Shown here one piece after another: positions 46,502 to 55,760 of a stretch of DNA of 64,000 bases. Numbering within the stretch: the stretch's first letter is position 1; each line of letters starts with the position of its first letter. The notes under the pieces were generated by a model. It did no database searches. It saw only the letters and a list, made by a program, of their open reading frames with translations, and was not told the DNA's origin. Source of the DNA: an uncultured Glaciecola sp. (GTDB lineage Bacteria > Pseudomonadota > Gammaproteobacteria > Enterobacterales > Alteromonadaceae); NCBI GenBank assembly GCA_905479945.1, contig CAJQOP010000003.1:124001-188000 (forward strand), written 5' to 3'. Position numbers and translations under genes: made by a program.

Positions 46502-46942
46502 TCAGCTCTTTTTACACTTAAAGAAGGCATTAGATTCTAATGTCATCACTGTCAAATTATGCTGGTTTACAATTTCATAATTAACACAAATTAAGCCAAC
46601 TCCTGGCTTACTCTCAGACAGTCTGCACTGGGTCACACAACCTCTAACACTCAGTATATATCCAGGATACACAGGCTTTAACCACTTCAAATTATTAATG
46701 CCGGGCGAGCCTAGTGAGCCATGCTCCGCCGGTAAATTGTCAATCAGCATACGCATAAACATCGCAGCAGTGTGCCATCCACTTGCACATAAGCCGCCAA
46801 AAAGAGATTGTTTTGCCGCCTCATCGTCTAAATGGAAGAACTGCGGATCATATTTGCTGGCAAACTCCTTTATTTCACCTATCGTTACCTCATAAGCACC
46901 AAACTCAGATGTTTGGCCCGTTTGAAAATCTTCAAAATACAT
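46502..46942 (-). CDS. MaoC family dehydratase
   Basis: A 146-residue single hot-dog domain protein. It opens YFEDFQTGQTSEFG and contains EIKEFASKYDPQFFHLDDEAA, the conserved Asp/His pair of MaoC-type hydratases, followed by LFGGLCASGWHTAAM. It probably hydrates enoyl-CoA or a related thioester, or is a paralogue. It lies just downstream of the MATE gene (about 30 bp), suggesting one operon. Confidence 0.87.
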   Translation of the reverse strand: MYFEDFQTGQTSEFGAYEVTIGEIKEFASKYDPQFFHLDDEAAKQSLFGGLCASGWHTAAMFMRMLIDNLPAEHGSLGSPGINNLKWLKPVYPGYILSVRGCVTQCRLSESKPGVGLICVNYEIVNQHNLTVMTLESNAFFKCKKS

Positions 46943-46972
46943 ATGCTGTCCTTTATTTTAAAACGCTGACTC

Positions 46973-48319
46973 TCATTTAAATATTCGTTGTTCTGGCCCG
47001 CGGAGAAGAAACACATACCAAGTGCCAAGTATAGCCCCTCTGAACGCAAGAAAGCTCAAAAGGGCAATCCACAAACCTTCATTTCCTAAATCGGAAATAA
47101 ACCACCAAACCACAAAGAAACCAATCCCCGCACTAACAATCATTGAATCTCGCATTGCTTTACCATTGCTAAGTCCGACAAAAACCCCATCAAATAGAAA
47201 ACACCAATGCGCTATAACGGGCAGCAGAATCATCAAGCCTAAATAGCTTGCCGCATTATCCTGCAAAATCACTTGATTGGTTAATAGTTGGATAATTTGA
47301 ATACCAAATTTCCAAAAAACAAAACTATACAAGATCGCGAATAAACTAGACCAAAACAATCCGACCTTAACTTGATGCGATAAGGCTACTTTGTTCTTTT
47401 TACCTTTTTGTTCGCCAACTAAGGCTTCAACCGCATTTGCTACGCCATCTAAACCGAGTGCAATAAGCGCAAAAAATTGCATGAGAATAGCGTTGGTTGC
47501 CGCTACCTGCGCCCCCATACTAGCGCCTTTGAAGGTGATAAAAGCCAAAGTTAATTGCAGCGCAATATTACGAAACAAAATATTATTATTTAAAGTAAGA
47601 AGTGGTTTAAGTGCCACCCAATTGAGCCAACTTAACTGTAGTGACTTAATGTTTACCATGCTGCTTGCGGCTAATAGTGAAAAAGCCAGTAGCGAATATT
47701 CAGCAACAACGGTAGCTGCGGCAACGCCTTTAACGCCCCAATCAAACACGAAAACGAAGAGTAAGCTAAAAACAATATTGATCAGGTTTACGACAACCTG
47801 CAGAAGTAATACTGTTTTGGTTTTTTGCTGACCGATTAACCAGCCGACCAAGGCCATATTTGCTAACGCAGCCGGCGCCCCCCAAATTCTAACAGAGAAA
47901 TAAGCTTGAGTGCTTTGTGCAAGTAAAGGAGAGGATTGGGAAAAATACAGTCCTGCGTTCAAAATTTGGTTTTGTAAAAATACAAAAATAACGCCAAGAG
48001 CTAAGCCAAAAAATACACCTTGGGTGAGCACTTTGGTGCGTTTTTTTTGTTCATCAATATCGGTACTACTGCGGCCAGCTTGCGCACTTAACCCAGTAAT
48101 AGACATTTTTAGAAAACCACATATCCAATACAGTTGTGTAAGAATTAAGGTTCCAATTGACGCACCCGCTAAATAGTGTGTGGCATCCATATGGCCCAAA
48201 ATAGCAGTATCGACCAGCCCCAGTAAAGGTGTCGTAATATTAGCTAAAATCAACGGGATTGCTAAGAATAACAAGTGCCAAATAGTAGATTTTTCTGCGC
48301 TGCTTTGCGTCTGCTGCAT
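46973..48319 (-). CDS. MATE family efflux transporter (DinF-like)
   Basis: A 448-residue membrane protein with about 12 helices. The opening IPLILANITTPLLGLVDTAILGH is the classical MATE first-helix motif, and GLDGVANAVEALVGEQKGKK in the second half fits DinF/NorM-type transporters. It exports drugs or other cations, driven by Na+ or H+; the substrate is unknown. The DinF subfamily is often, but not here visibly, LexA-linked. Confidence 0.9.
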   Translation of the reverse strand: MQQTQSSAEKSTIWHLLFLAIPLILANITTPLLGLVDTAILGHMDATHYLAGASIGTLILTQLYWICGFLKMSITGLSAQAGRSSTDIDEQKKRTKVLTQGVFFGLALGVIFVFLQNQILNAGLYFSQSSPLLAQSTQAYFSVRIWGAPAALANMALVGWLIGQQKTKTVLLLQVVVNLINIVFSLLFVFVFDWGVKGVAAATVVAEYSLLAFSLLAASSMVNIKSLQLSWLNWVALKPLLTLNNNILFRNIALQLTLAFITFKGASMGAQVAATNAILMQFFALIALGLDGVANAVEALVGEQKGKKNKVALSHQVKVGLFWSSLFAILYSFVFWKFGIQIIQLLTNQVILQDNAASYLGLMILLPVIAHWCFLFDGVFVGLSNGKAMRDSMIVSAGIGFFVVWWFISDLGNEGLWIALLSFLAFRGAILGTWYVFLLRGPEQRIFK

Positions 48320-48486
48320 GTCCTTAAAAATTACCTTTTTGGCGTTTAAATTAGTGTTAATATTAATACTCTACGCAAGTTATTCTGAGCTTAGGAAAAT
48401 CAACATCGTTCAGCAGCCCTCTTGCGAGATTAAAGAGCTTACAATTAGGCTCAAGAGAAGACTACCGTCATAACTGAGAGCGAGCA

Positions 48487-49587
48487 ATGTTTAACGTAAT
48501 TCTGATCATGCTGATCACTTTTAGCCTTTGGGGCACTTCTGTTAATGCTGTCGAAGTCCAAAATCATACCAAAGCAAAAGCAGCCCTTACCCCAAGCAGC
48601 GACTTCAGCTTCGTTATTTTACAATATCATCATGTGAGCAGTGACACACCAAGAGTAACCTCAGTTTCACCCGAAGAGTTTGAAGCTCATATGGCTTATT
48701 TAGCTAAAAACCATCATGTTGTTTCTTTAGAAAGTGCGCTATATAGCATTAAAAATCGCACAGCGCTTGCGAACAAATCTGTTGTCATAACCTTCGACGA
48801 TGGCTATAAGAACATTCTTGAGAACGGGCATCCAATTCTTAGAAAGTACGGTTTCGAATATACGATATTTATTAATCCTGACCAAATTGGTGTCATTAAT
48901 ACTCAGTTAACGTGGAAGGATGTTGAAAAAATGAGTAACGAGGGTGTTACCTTCGCCAATCATACCCTTGAGCATATACATTTACTTGATCGCAAAAGCC
49001 AAGAGAGCAAAAGTAAGTGGTTAACCCGTATCAAAGAAAACATCACAGAAGCCGAAAACCAGTTAACGCACCAGCTTGGTTATTCGAAAAAGTGGCTGGC
49101 GTATCCCTTCGGAGAGTTTAATGTCAGCCTTAGAAATATGCTGGCTGACATGGGCTACACGGCATTTGGTCAACACTCCGGTGCGGTAGGTCAATACAGT
49201 GATTTACTATCACTTCCGCGTTTTCCGGCTGCCGGTCGTTATTCAAGTTTGGACACCTTGCGCACTAAAATGAATAGTTTAGCTATGCCTGTAACAAAAG
49301 TCAGCCCCCTCAAGTACCTTATAGGGTTAGAGCAAACACTTGGTAGCGTGCATGTTGACATCTTGTTAGACGATATCAACTTGGGCACAGTAGCTTGTTA
49401 TTTTAAGGGTAGCTCCTTACCTATTTTAAAAACCAACACAGGCTTTAGTTTTGACATCGAAGGCGCATTTTACGCAGGCAGAGCAAGGGTTAACTGTACA
49501 GCCCCGAGTATCAAGCAAAGCGATAGGTTTTATTGGTACTCGATACCCTTCTTCACACCCAAAGAAGATGGGACGTTTTTAGATTGA
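48487..49587 (+). CDS. polysaccharide deacetylase family protein
   Basis: A 366-residue secreted protein. The NodB-type core has the catalytic pair in VVITFDDGYKNILENG and the metal-binding FANHTLEHIHLLD. A further motif WLAYPFGEFN follows, and the C-terminal third has no recognised domain. The length and signal peptide (cleavage near VNA) suggest a periplasmic or surface enzyme that removes N-acetyl groups from a polymer such as poly-GlcNAc. Substrate not determined. It is divergent from the MATE gene. Confidence 0.86.
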   Translation: MFNVILIMLITFSLWGTSVNAVEVQNHTKAKAALTPSSDFSFVILQYHHVSSDTPRVTSVSPEEFEAHMAYLAKNHHVVSLESALYSIKNRTALANKSVVITFDDGYKNILENGHPILRKYGFEYTIFINPDQIGVINTQLTWKDVEKMSNEGVTFANHTLEHIHLLDRKSQESKSKWLTRIKENITEAENQLTHQLGYSKKWLAYPFGEFNVSLRNMLADMGYTAFGQHSGAVGQYSDLLSLPRFPAAGRYSSLDTLRTKMNSLAMPVTKVSPLKYLIGLEQTLGSVHVDILLDDINLGTVACYFKGSSLPILKTNTGFSFDIEGAFYAGRARVNCTAPSIKQSDRFYWYSIPFFTPKEDGTFLD

Positions 49588-49712
49588 GCTTGATTTTGAT
49601 AACTATTAGCATAAATAGCTGCTGCCCTGCATTACTTATGAGTGACTGCTGAATTAAGTCTCAAGTAAATAAGAGCTGACTTAATTAGATTATGGTTTAG
49701 CCAGATGCCGGA

Positions 49713-50333
49713 TTAAATTAGTAAGGTCATTCTTGAGAAAAGTTGCTGTGTCGCCGCAAAGGTAGATTGTTGAGTTACCTTAAAACCTGCCTTTAAATAA
49801 CAGTCAACGGCATTAGTATTCAAGGCCTCTGCATCCAAAATAAGTTCAGTTTTGGATAACTCCGCAGCCACGCTTGCCGCATGTTCTATTAATGAACTCG
49901 CAACACCCATTTTTCGATAGCCGGTAGCAACTGATATATGACCGAGGCAAAGCTGATGTTGCTTAGGCGGCGCAAAACAATCGTCTAAAGCATCTTTGTA
50001 AGCCAATAAATGAATAATTTGCTCTGTAGTTAGAAAGCTTCTAAATGAAGAAAGTGTCCCCTGCTGAAATTCAACTGCCATATTGGCGTACCACGTAGCG
50101 CAAATACCGGCTATTGCACGTTCACTGAATGCCGCAGTCGATTTATCAGCTAACTTAACTATATGGTGGGAATTAGCACTAAACTGCCCATAGGGTTGTT
50201 TACAGGCCTTTTCAAGATAGGATAAACATTCTGTATCTCCACCGAAAAGAAAGCTGAGCAATTTAGGTTCAGAAGCAAAGATAAGCGCAGCAATCTCAGA
50301 CGACTGCCTTATTTCCCCAAGGCTAATAAGCAC
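49713..50333 (-). CDS. GNAT family N-acetyltransferase
   Basis: A 206-residue protein with the acetyl-CoA-binding signature: LCLGHISVATGYRKMGVASSLIEHA (motif A region, RxxGxA form), ELILDAEALN and AVDCYLKAGF in the second half. The N-terminal ~90 residues are variable. The acetyl acceptor is unknown. It lies 12 bp downstream of the SCO gene, possibly part of its operon. Confidence 0.82.
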   Translation of the reverse strand: MLISLGEIRQSSEIAALIFASEPKLLSFLFGGDTECLSYLEKACKQPYGQFSANSHHIVKLADKSTAAFSERAIAGICATWYANMAVEFQQGTLSSFRSFLTTEQIIHLLAYKDALDDCFAPPKQHQLCLGHISVATGYRKMGVASSLIEHAASVAAELSKTELILDAEALNTNAVDCYLKAGFKVTQQSTFAATQQLFSRMTLLI

Positions 50334-50345
50334 GAGTTACCCCTA

Positions 50346-51005
50346 CTAGCCTTGCTGGAGCAATATAGGAACGTCTTCCTTCAGTTCTTGCATATCGCTA
50401 ATTGAGAGTTCTCCGGGTTGCTGTTTAGGTTTAAAGCGGCCAACAACATTACCATCAGGGTTAATTACAACAATCGACGCGCTATGATCAACAAGATAAT
50501 TAGGGTTGGTAATATCATCGCTCATCGCATACATCATGCCCATACTTCTGACTAATGGGAAAAGTTGATCATGTGGGCCAGTGCTAGCAATAAAGTCGGC
50601 ATTAAAATAATTAATGTACTCATTCAGGCGCTCACTTGTGTCCCGTTTAGGATCAACCGATAAAAACCAAACCTGCAATGGCACTGATTTATTGCTCTGC
50701 TCTAACTCTGGATAAATTTTATTTATTTCAGCTAAGGTGACCGGACAAATATCAGGACAAAAGGTATATCCGACAAAAGCTAAGGTCCATTTACCTTTTA
50801 GGTTTTCAAGTGTCATAGTCTGCTTGTTATGGTCCGTTAGCGTAAAGTCGTGCAAAGCACGTGCCTGCGGATACCAGCTCATGTGCTCAGTTTGTTCACT
50901 AAGCGGTTTTCTCATGCTGTCAGGAGGCGATATGGTGATAGCAAGGTAAACACCGAGGGCTAATGTGACTAACGCAACAACGCCAAGCCATTTATTTTGA
51001 TTCAT
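50346..51005 (-). CDS. SCO1/SenC family copper chaperone
   Basis: A 219-residue membrane-anchored protein with one N-terminal helix and a thioredoxin fold. The copper-binding motif CPDIC is in GYTFCPDICPVTLAEI. A conserved His lies in YLVDHSASIVVI. Sco proteins deliver copper to the CuA centre of cytochrome c oxidase subunit II, and the oxidase genes lie a few kilobases upstream. It is the last oxidase-related gene of the assembly operon. Confidence 0.92.
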   Translation of the reverse strand: MNQNKWLGVVALVTLALGVYLAITISPPDSMRKPLSEQTEHMSWYPQARALHDFTLTDHNKQTMTLENLKGKWTLAFVGYTFCPDICPVTLAEINKIYPELEQSNKSVPLQVWFLSVDPKRDTSERLNEYINYFNADFIASTGPHDQLFPLVRSMGMMYAMSDDITNPNYLVDHSASIVVINPDGNVVGRFKPKQQPGELSISDMQELKEDVPILLQQG

Positions 51006-51079
51006 ATTGATGACAATCCATTCAAGATCGGGGCTAAGGTCTACAAGCTATTGTGTAGACCTTAATTTGGTATAAAAGT

Positions 51080-51982
51080 TTACAAAGGAATGTAATGATC
51101 CGCTAATAAAACAATGAACAGGATCATAAGATGCCAAATGGAATACTTAAAGGTGTCCATTGCGGTTTTTTCAGTCGCGTAATACTTCAATTTAATTGCG
51201 TAATACATAAAGCCTGCGTTAAGGATAGTAGAACCGACTAAATAGATAAGGCCACTCATATCAACCAAATAAGGCAATAGGCAAACGAGACAAAGCAAAA
51301 CAGTATACAAAAGCACGCAGGTTTTAGTAAACGCGATACCGTGAGTAACCGGCAGCATTGGAATCTCGGCTTTTGCGTAATCTTTTTCGCGATGGATAGC
51401 CAAAGCCCAAAAGTGCGGTGGCGTCCAAGTAAATACGATGAGTACTAGTAATAATGGGTAAGCATGAATATCGCCAGTAACCGCAGTCCAACCCAATAGT
51501 GGTGGCGCAGCTCCAGCTAAGCCACCAATGACGATATTTTGTGGCGTAGCGCGCTTAAGATAGGAAGTATAAATGACTGCATAACCGACTAAACCTGCCA
51601 AGGTAAGCCAAGCCGTTAGCATGTTGACGAATAATGCCAAACCAACAAAACCAATCGTTCCAATAACGAAAGCAAATACTAATGCTCTTCGCGGCGATAC
51701 TTTACCTTTGGCAACAGGTCGGTTAAATGTTCGTGCCATCACACTGTCAATTTTACGATCAACTACGTGATTAATAACCGCGGCAGAAGACGCCAACAAA
51801 CCAATACCTAGCATTCCAAACACAAGGACCTGAGGGTCAATCCATGTTTCTGTGGCTAAACACATGCCAACCAATGCGGTGAGAAGAAGTAACATAACCA
51901 CACGTGGTTTGGTCAATTCATAATAATCGCGCCAAGTGGCTTGATTGCGAACAGATTTAGAAGCAGTAGCTTGTTGACTCAT
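51080..51982 (-). CDS. cyoE: heme o synthase (protoheme IX farnesyltransferase)
   Basis: A 300-residue membrane protein of the UbiA prenyltransferase family. The conserved motif [19 protein letters not shown] (two Asp, farnesyl diphosphate-Mg2+ site) is at about residues 66-84, and the second Asp-rich loop region is present. [13 protein letters not shown] and [12 protein letters not shown] are typical of CyoE/CtaB. It turns heme b into heme o, the precursor for heme a. A strong AGGAG site precedes the ATG. It follows cox15 on the same strand. Confidence 0.95.
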   Translation of the reverse strand: MSQQATASKSVRNQATWRDYYELTKPRVVMLLLLTALVGMCLATETWIDPQVLVFGMLGIGLLASSAAVINHVVDRKIDSVMARTFNRPVAKGKVSPRRALVFAFVIGTIGFVGLALFVNMLTAWLTLAGLVGYAVIYTSYLKRATPQNIVIGGLAGAAPPLLGWTAVTGDIHAYPLLLVLIVFTWTPPHFWALAIHREKDYAKAEIPMLPVTHGIAFTKTCVLLYTVLLCLVCLLPYLVDMSGLIYLVGSTILNAGFMYYAIKLKYYATEKTAMDTFKYSIWHLMILFIVLLADHYIPL

Positions 51983-52024
51983 GCGCTTCTCCTTAAAAAA
52001 TAAATAGTAGTATACTCGTTCATG

Positions 52025-53008
52025 TTAATACTTTCGATACATAGTGTAAGTTAAAAGGACCATAACAAGAAGCAGACATGCTGCGACGACGTTATGTAAA
52101 ACGGCTACTGTCAAAGGTAAGCTATAAACTACATTGCTAACACCAAGTAATACTTGGGCGCCTAAAACAAGAGTCATCATTGTAGCCAGCCTTTTTACAA
52201 AGCCTGACGATGAGCGGCTATAAATCGTAACTGCTAGCCAACACAGATAAATGAAGGTGATAACAGCACCTATTCTATGCATCGCGTGCATAGTAGCGCG
52301 CTCTTGATACTCATGCACGCCAAACTCATAGTTTGTAGCTGCTGGCATACTAAAAGCGCCCATTATGTCCATATTACCAAACCAATCTCCCTCGCAAATA
52401 GGTAATTCAGTGCATGCGAGTGAAGCGTAATTTGCGCTTGTCCAGCCACCTAATGCAATTTGCCAAACAAGTATGACGATGCCAAAAGCAGCAAATTTGG
52501 CATATCTTCTAATACCCGACTCCCCGCCAGGTATTCGATAGGGGGTTAACCGCAAATATAAAAGGAATAAACATGAGAGCAACGTGAAGCCACCAAGTAA
52601 GTGTCCCATGACCATTACTGGTAGGAGGTTTAACGTGACTGTCCACATCCCAAGTGCAGCTTGAAAACAAACCAGCAACAATATTATGAACGGCAGTTTA
52701 ATTGGACCTCTGGCGCCCTTTAGCTTCTTGACTAAAGAAGCCATGAAGATGACAAAGATGAAAAAAGCCAAACCCGCCGTAGAGTAGCGATGAATCATTT
52801 CGTTCCATGGTTTTTCTGCCTCGGTTTTCAGATCAGGGAGCGCTTGATTAGCTTGCTCTACTAAAGCATCTGATTGAGGAACTAATAAGGTGCCGTAACA
52901 TTCAGGCCAATCGGGACATCCCAAACCAGCATCCGTTAAGCGTGTATAGGCGCCAAGCACTATAACCAACAGCGCCAAAAAAATACTCGCCAACACCAAC
53001 TTCTTCAT
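52025..53008 (-). CDS. ctaA: heme A synthase (COX15/CtaA)
   Basis: A 327-residue membrane protein with about eight helices. It contains GAYTRLTDAGLGCPDWPECYG, the conserved COX15 opening, and EMIHRYSTAGLAF and ATMHAMHRIGAVI, whose His residues bind heme. It oxidises heme o to heme a. It is followed by cyoE and preceded by a CxxxC thioredoxin-like gene, which fits the assembly operon. Confidence 0.93.
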   Translation of the reverse strand: MKKLVLASIFLALLVIVLGAYTRLTDAGLGCPDWPECYGTLLVPQSDALVEQANQALPDLKTEAEKPWNEMIHRYSTAGLAFFIFVIFMASLVKKLKGARGPIKLPFIILLLVCFQAALGMWTVTLNLLPVMVMGHLLGGFTLLSCLFLLYLRLTPYRIPGGESGIRRYAKFAAFGIVILVWQIALGGWTSANYASLACTELPICEGDWFGNMDIMGAFSMPAATNYEFGVHEYQERATMHAMHRIGAVITFIYLCWLAVTIYSRSSSGFVKRLATMMTLVLGAQVLLGVSNVVYSLPLTVAVLHNVVAACLLLVMVLLTYTMYRKY

Positions 53009-53025
53009 TAGTTTTGCATCCTATT

Positions 53026-53589
53026 TTAACCGATGCGTGACAATTTCAACAGTTTGCGTAGATCTGCCAAGATGTCGCGACTGTCCATAATTGCTTGCTC
53101 TCGCTCAAGCGTACTATCAAATTTGAGTATTACATTACCGAGCGTATCTACGATAAAAATACCATTATTGCCTACTTGTTTAAACAAATTATTAACATAT
53201 GCGCTATCGGATTCTAGTATTTTGCCAAAATTATTTGCTTCTAGGTTTTCTGCCGCTTTCTTGTCACTTACTTCAGACACTATAAATACAGCGTCCACCC
53301 TGTCCACCGCCTTGCCTACCGCAGTGCGTACTTGAGTAATACTGAATATCGCATTTTCACAAGCAGCGTCACAATTCTCAGGTACAACATATGCTAAGCG
53401 CCAGTGCGGCTCTTCGCCCTCAATAACAAATAGAGGCCCCGCTTCAATAATAGGGCTTAGTAACTGACCTCTGTTCGTAGAGCCTTTATTAAACCATTCA
53501 TTTTCAAGCGCTAACTTGGCCAAAATAACGGGTAATGTAAATACCAGTATCAGTGCTAAAGCCGTTAGTTTTTTTGATTTCTGCTGCAT
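53026..53589 (-). CDS. oxidase-cluster protein with a Sco-like CxxxC motif
   Basis: A 187-residue protein with one N-terminal membrane helix. A thioredoxin-like extracytoplasmic part follows, in which CDAAC (in PENCDAACENAIFSI) resembles the copper-binding CxxxC of Sco proteins. GNNGIFIVDTLGNVIL resembles the late strand of peroxiredoxin-like folds. It lies between SURF1 and cox15, overlapping neither, and is probably an assembly factor for the oxidase. The family is common in gammaproteobacterial cox clusters; direct evidence for copper binding is lacking. Confidence 0.78.
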   Translation of the reverse strand: MQQKSKKLTALALILVFTLPVILAKLALENEWFNKGSTNRGQLLSPIIEAGPLFVIEGEEPHWRLAYVVPENCDAACENAIFSITQVRTAVGKAVDRVDAVFIVSEVSDKKAAENLEANNFGKILESDSAYVNNLFKQVGNNGIFIVDTLGNVILKFDSTLEREQAIMDSRDILADLRKLLKLSRIG

Positions 53590-53590
53590 G

Positions 53591-54376
53591 TTAATTCTCT
53601 TTATAATTTTTAGTTTGTAATTGTTTCATCAAGCTTAGAAGATAAATAGTAAGCGCTGCGATCCCTAGACCGAACCACTGGGCAGCGTAGCCTAGGTGCT
53701 TTTCTGGGCTCATGACGACCGCTTGCCAATTGCGCACAAATTCAGATTCTGAGTCTGGTGCAAGATTGACAATAAAGGGATATAACGTCGCTTCAGGCAA
53801 CATTGAAGATTGACGTAAATGCGATTCGATTTGGCTCAGGTCTATTTGCTGCAGTAATGCAGGAAAATTGCCATACTGGGTATTGGTTTCAGTAATCATT
53901 TTATTGTGAGATGGATAATTTATGCTGCCTTCATAATTTCTATTATGTTGTTCAAATTTCAAAATCAAGTTGTTAGGGATAGAAGGCAAATCTCCCCTAA
54001 TTCCATTGCCGCGTAACCAACCCAAATTTACTAACAATATGTCACCTGTTGATGTCAATATTGGTGCAACAATTTGATAGCCAGTTCTACTTTCAACTAT
54101 TTTATTGTCGATAAAAAATAACTGCTCAATATTACCAGTTCCTTTGAAGCGAACTGGAAAATCCTGAATGTTGGCCTTTTCGGGATCAGTACTTGAGTAT
54201 TTATCCATGAGTTCACTCAAACTAAACGGCTGACTTGAGCGGCGCTCTTGAATTTGCGACAAACGTTCATCCTTTTCGGCTTTTCGTTCCAATTGCCAAA
54301 AACCCAAGCCAAACATGATGACAACGCTTAATAAAGTGATTATGGTAGGGAGCAGAGGGAGCTTTCGAATCCACAT
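53591..54376 (-). CDS. SURF1 family cytochrome oxidase assembly protein
   Basis: A 261-residue protein with two membrane helices at the ends (about 8-28 and 225-247) and a large periplasmic loop, the SURF1 topology. The motif GFWQLERKAEKDERL follows the first helix, and AAQWFGLGIAALTIYLL lies in the second. SURF1 helps insert heme a. It heads the minus-strand assembly operon and is divergent from the twin-membrane protein gene. Confidence 0.92.
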   Translation of the reverse strand: MWIRKLPLLPTIITLLSVVIMFGLGFWQLERKAEKDERLSQIQERRSSQPFSLSELMDKYSSTDPEKANIQDFPVRFKGTGNIEQLFFIDNKIVESRTGYQIVAPILTSTGDILLVNLGWLRGNGIRGDLPSIPNNLILKFEQHNRNYEGSINYPSHNKMITETNTQYGNFPALLQQIDLSQIESHLRQSSMLPEATLYPFIVNLAPDSESEFVRNWQAVVMSPEKHLGYAAQWFGLGIAALTIYLLSLMKQLQTKNYKEN

Positions 54377-54448
54377 TTTCGTTTATTGACCTTTCCAAAA
54401 CCTTTGATACACATTAAAATGTGTGAACTAATAAATAGGGAGTATGAA

Positions 54449-54658
54449 GTGTTATTCGTTAAATTGACAGTGGGTGGTTTGCTAATTTTTATGGTATTCA
54501 GCCTTTTTCAGGCAATGATGATCATGCTAAAAGATGATCCAGAAAAAAACATGAGTAAATATATCGGTAGAAGAGTACTTGCCTCAGCACTTATTGTAGC
54601 ACTCATTTTAATTGCCATTGCCACGGGTATAATTCAACCCAACCCAAAACCCTACTAA
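54449..54658 (+). CDS. DUF2909 twin-transmembrane protein
   Basis: The open frame extends to 54386, but a GTG at 54449 with GGGAG six bases before gives a 70-residue protein (MLFVKLTVGGLLIFMVFSL) of the usual DUF2909 length. It has two membrane helices separated by a charged loop (DPEKNMSKYIGRR). Genes of this family typically sit between the coxC and surf1 blocks. Function unknown, probably oxidase-related by position. Confidence 0.85.
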   Translation: MLFVKLTVGGLLIFMVFSLFQAMMIMLKDDPEKNMSKYIGRRVLASALIVALILIAIATGIIQPNPKPY

Positions 54659-54686
54659 CTCTCATTCATTATTTACTATTTATAAA

Positions 54687-54748
54687 CTCAAGCTGTTTAT
54701 GCGCTCAAGCTGTTTATACGCTCAAGCTGTTTATTCGCTCAAGCTGTT
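54687..54748. repeat. 17-bp tandem repeat, three full copies and part of a fourth
   Basis: CTCAAGCTGTTTATNCG is repeated three times with the variable base G, A or T, then an 11-base partial copy (CTCAAGCTGTT). It lies between the DUF2909 gene and coxC's terminator and encodes nothing obvious. Confidence 0.9.
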
Positions 54749-54814
54749 CTCCATCTTTCGCTATCTTATAGCGAGCGACTGCTAGCAGCGTCTTCGTAGA
54801 CTGCTCTATAAATT

Positions 54815-54844
54815 AAAAGGCCATTTCAATTGAAATGGCCTTTT
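54815..54844. terminator. intrinsic bidirectional terminator after coxC and the DUF2909 gene
   Basis: A 30-bp perfect palindrome gives a long hairpin whose arms begin AAAAGG. On both strands the closing arm ends in TTTT and is followed by more T-rich sequence. It sits between two converging genes. Confidence 0.85.
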
Positions 54845-54849
54845 CGTTT

Positions 54850-55749
54850 TTATAAAATATAGACGAAGAAGAATAGCATTACCCAAACCACATCGACAAA
54901 ATGCCAATACCAACTACCTGCTTGGAATGCAAAATGCTCTTTCGGTGTAAAGTGGCCTTTTAAGCATCTAAAAAATAGCACAATAAGTATAATCGTTCCC
55001 AGCGTAACATGCATACCATGGAAGCCAGTCAGCAAAAAGAAGGTGTTTCCGTAAACGCCTGAATCAAGTGTTAAATCGAGGTCACGGTAAGCATGAACAT
55101 ATTCCATCATTTGTAAGGCTATAAAAATAGAGCCTAAAACGATGGTTAAACCCAATAGAACGAGAAGCTGAGTACGTTTAGCTTTTTCTAGACCAACATG
55201 TGCGTAATGCAGCGTTACCGATGAAGCAAGTAGTAAAGCGGTGTTATATAATGGCAATCCAGTCCAAGGCATTGCCTGTGTGGATGGCTCACCAGTTGTT
55301 ATAGCGTCTGCTGGCGTAGTAAGTAAAGGCCATGTCGCTTGAAAACCGTTCCACAACACGTCGTTGGTGCTCGCGTTGTTCGAAGACCCACCCAACCAAG
55401 GTATACTGATGGTGCGAGCATAGAATAGAGCACCAAAGAAGGCGGCAAAGAACATCACTTCAGAGAAGATAAACCAAGCCATACCTTGTCGATATGAACG
55501 TCCCAGTTGCTGGCTATACAAACCACTCATCGACTCATCAATTTGGTTTTTAAACCAACCGGTAATCATAACGATCAGTAACACTAAACCGGTCATGAGA
55601 ACATAAAAGCCGTAACCACTTTTATCTCGGGTACTTTCAATAACAAAGTTACCAGCACCAACTGCGATTAAGAACAAAGCCACTGCGCCAACAATTGGCC
55701 ACACACTTTGCTCGGGAACGTAATATTTTTCGTATTGCTCTTGAGCCAT
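54850..55749 (-). CDS. coxC: cytochrome c oxidase subunit III
   Basis: A 299-residue protein. I start it at ATG 55749, preceded by GGAG, rather than four codons earlier; this leaves an 11-base gap to ctaG. It has seven membrane helices and the subunit III motifs WFIFSEVMFFAAFFGA and HGMHVTLGTIILIVL, and ends FAFQAGSWYWHFVDVVW. It is a core subunit without redox centres. It closes the coxB-coxA-ctaG-coxC operon. Confidence 0.95.
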   Translation of the reverse strand: MAQEQYEKYYVPEQSVWPIVGAVALFLIAVGAGNFVIESTRDKSGYGFYVLMTGLVLLIVMITGWFKNQIDESMSGLYSQQLGRSYRQGMAWFIFSEVMFFAAFFGALFYARTISIPWLGGSSNNASTNDVLWNGFQATWPLLTTPADAITTGEPSTQAMPWTGLPLYNTALLLASSVTLHYAHVGLEKAKRTQLLVLLGLTIVLGSIFIALQMMEYVHAYRDLDLTLDSGVYGNTFFLLTGFHGMHVTLGTIILIVLFFRCLKGHFTPKEHFAFQAGSWYWHFVDVVWVMLFFFVYIL

Positions 55750-55760
55750 TTTATTCTCCA

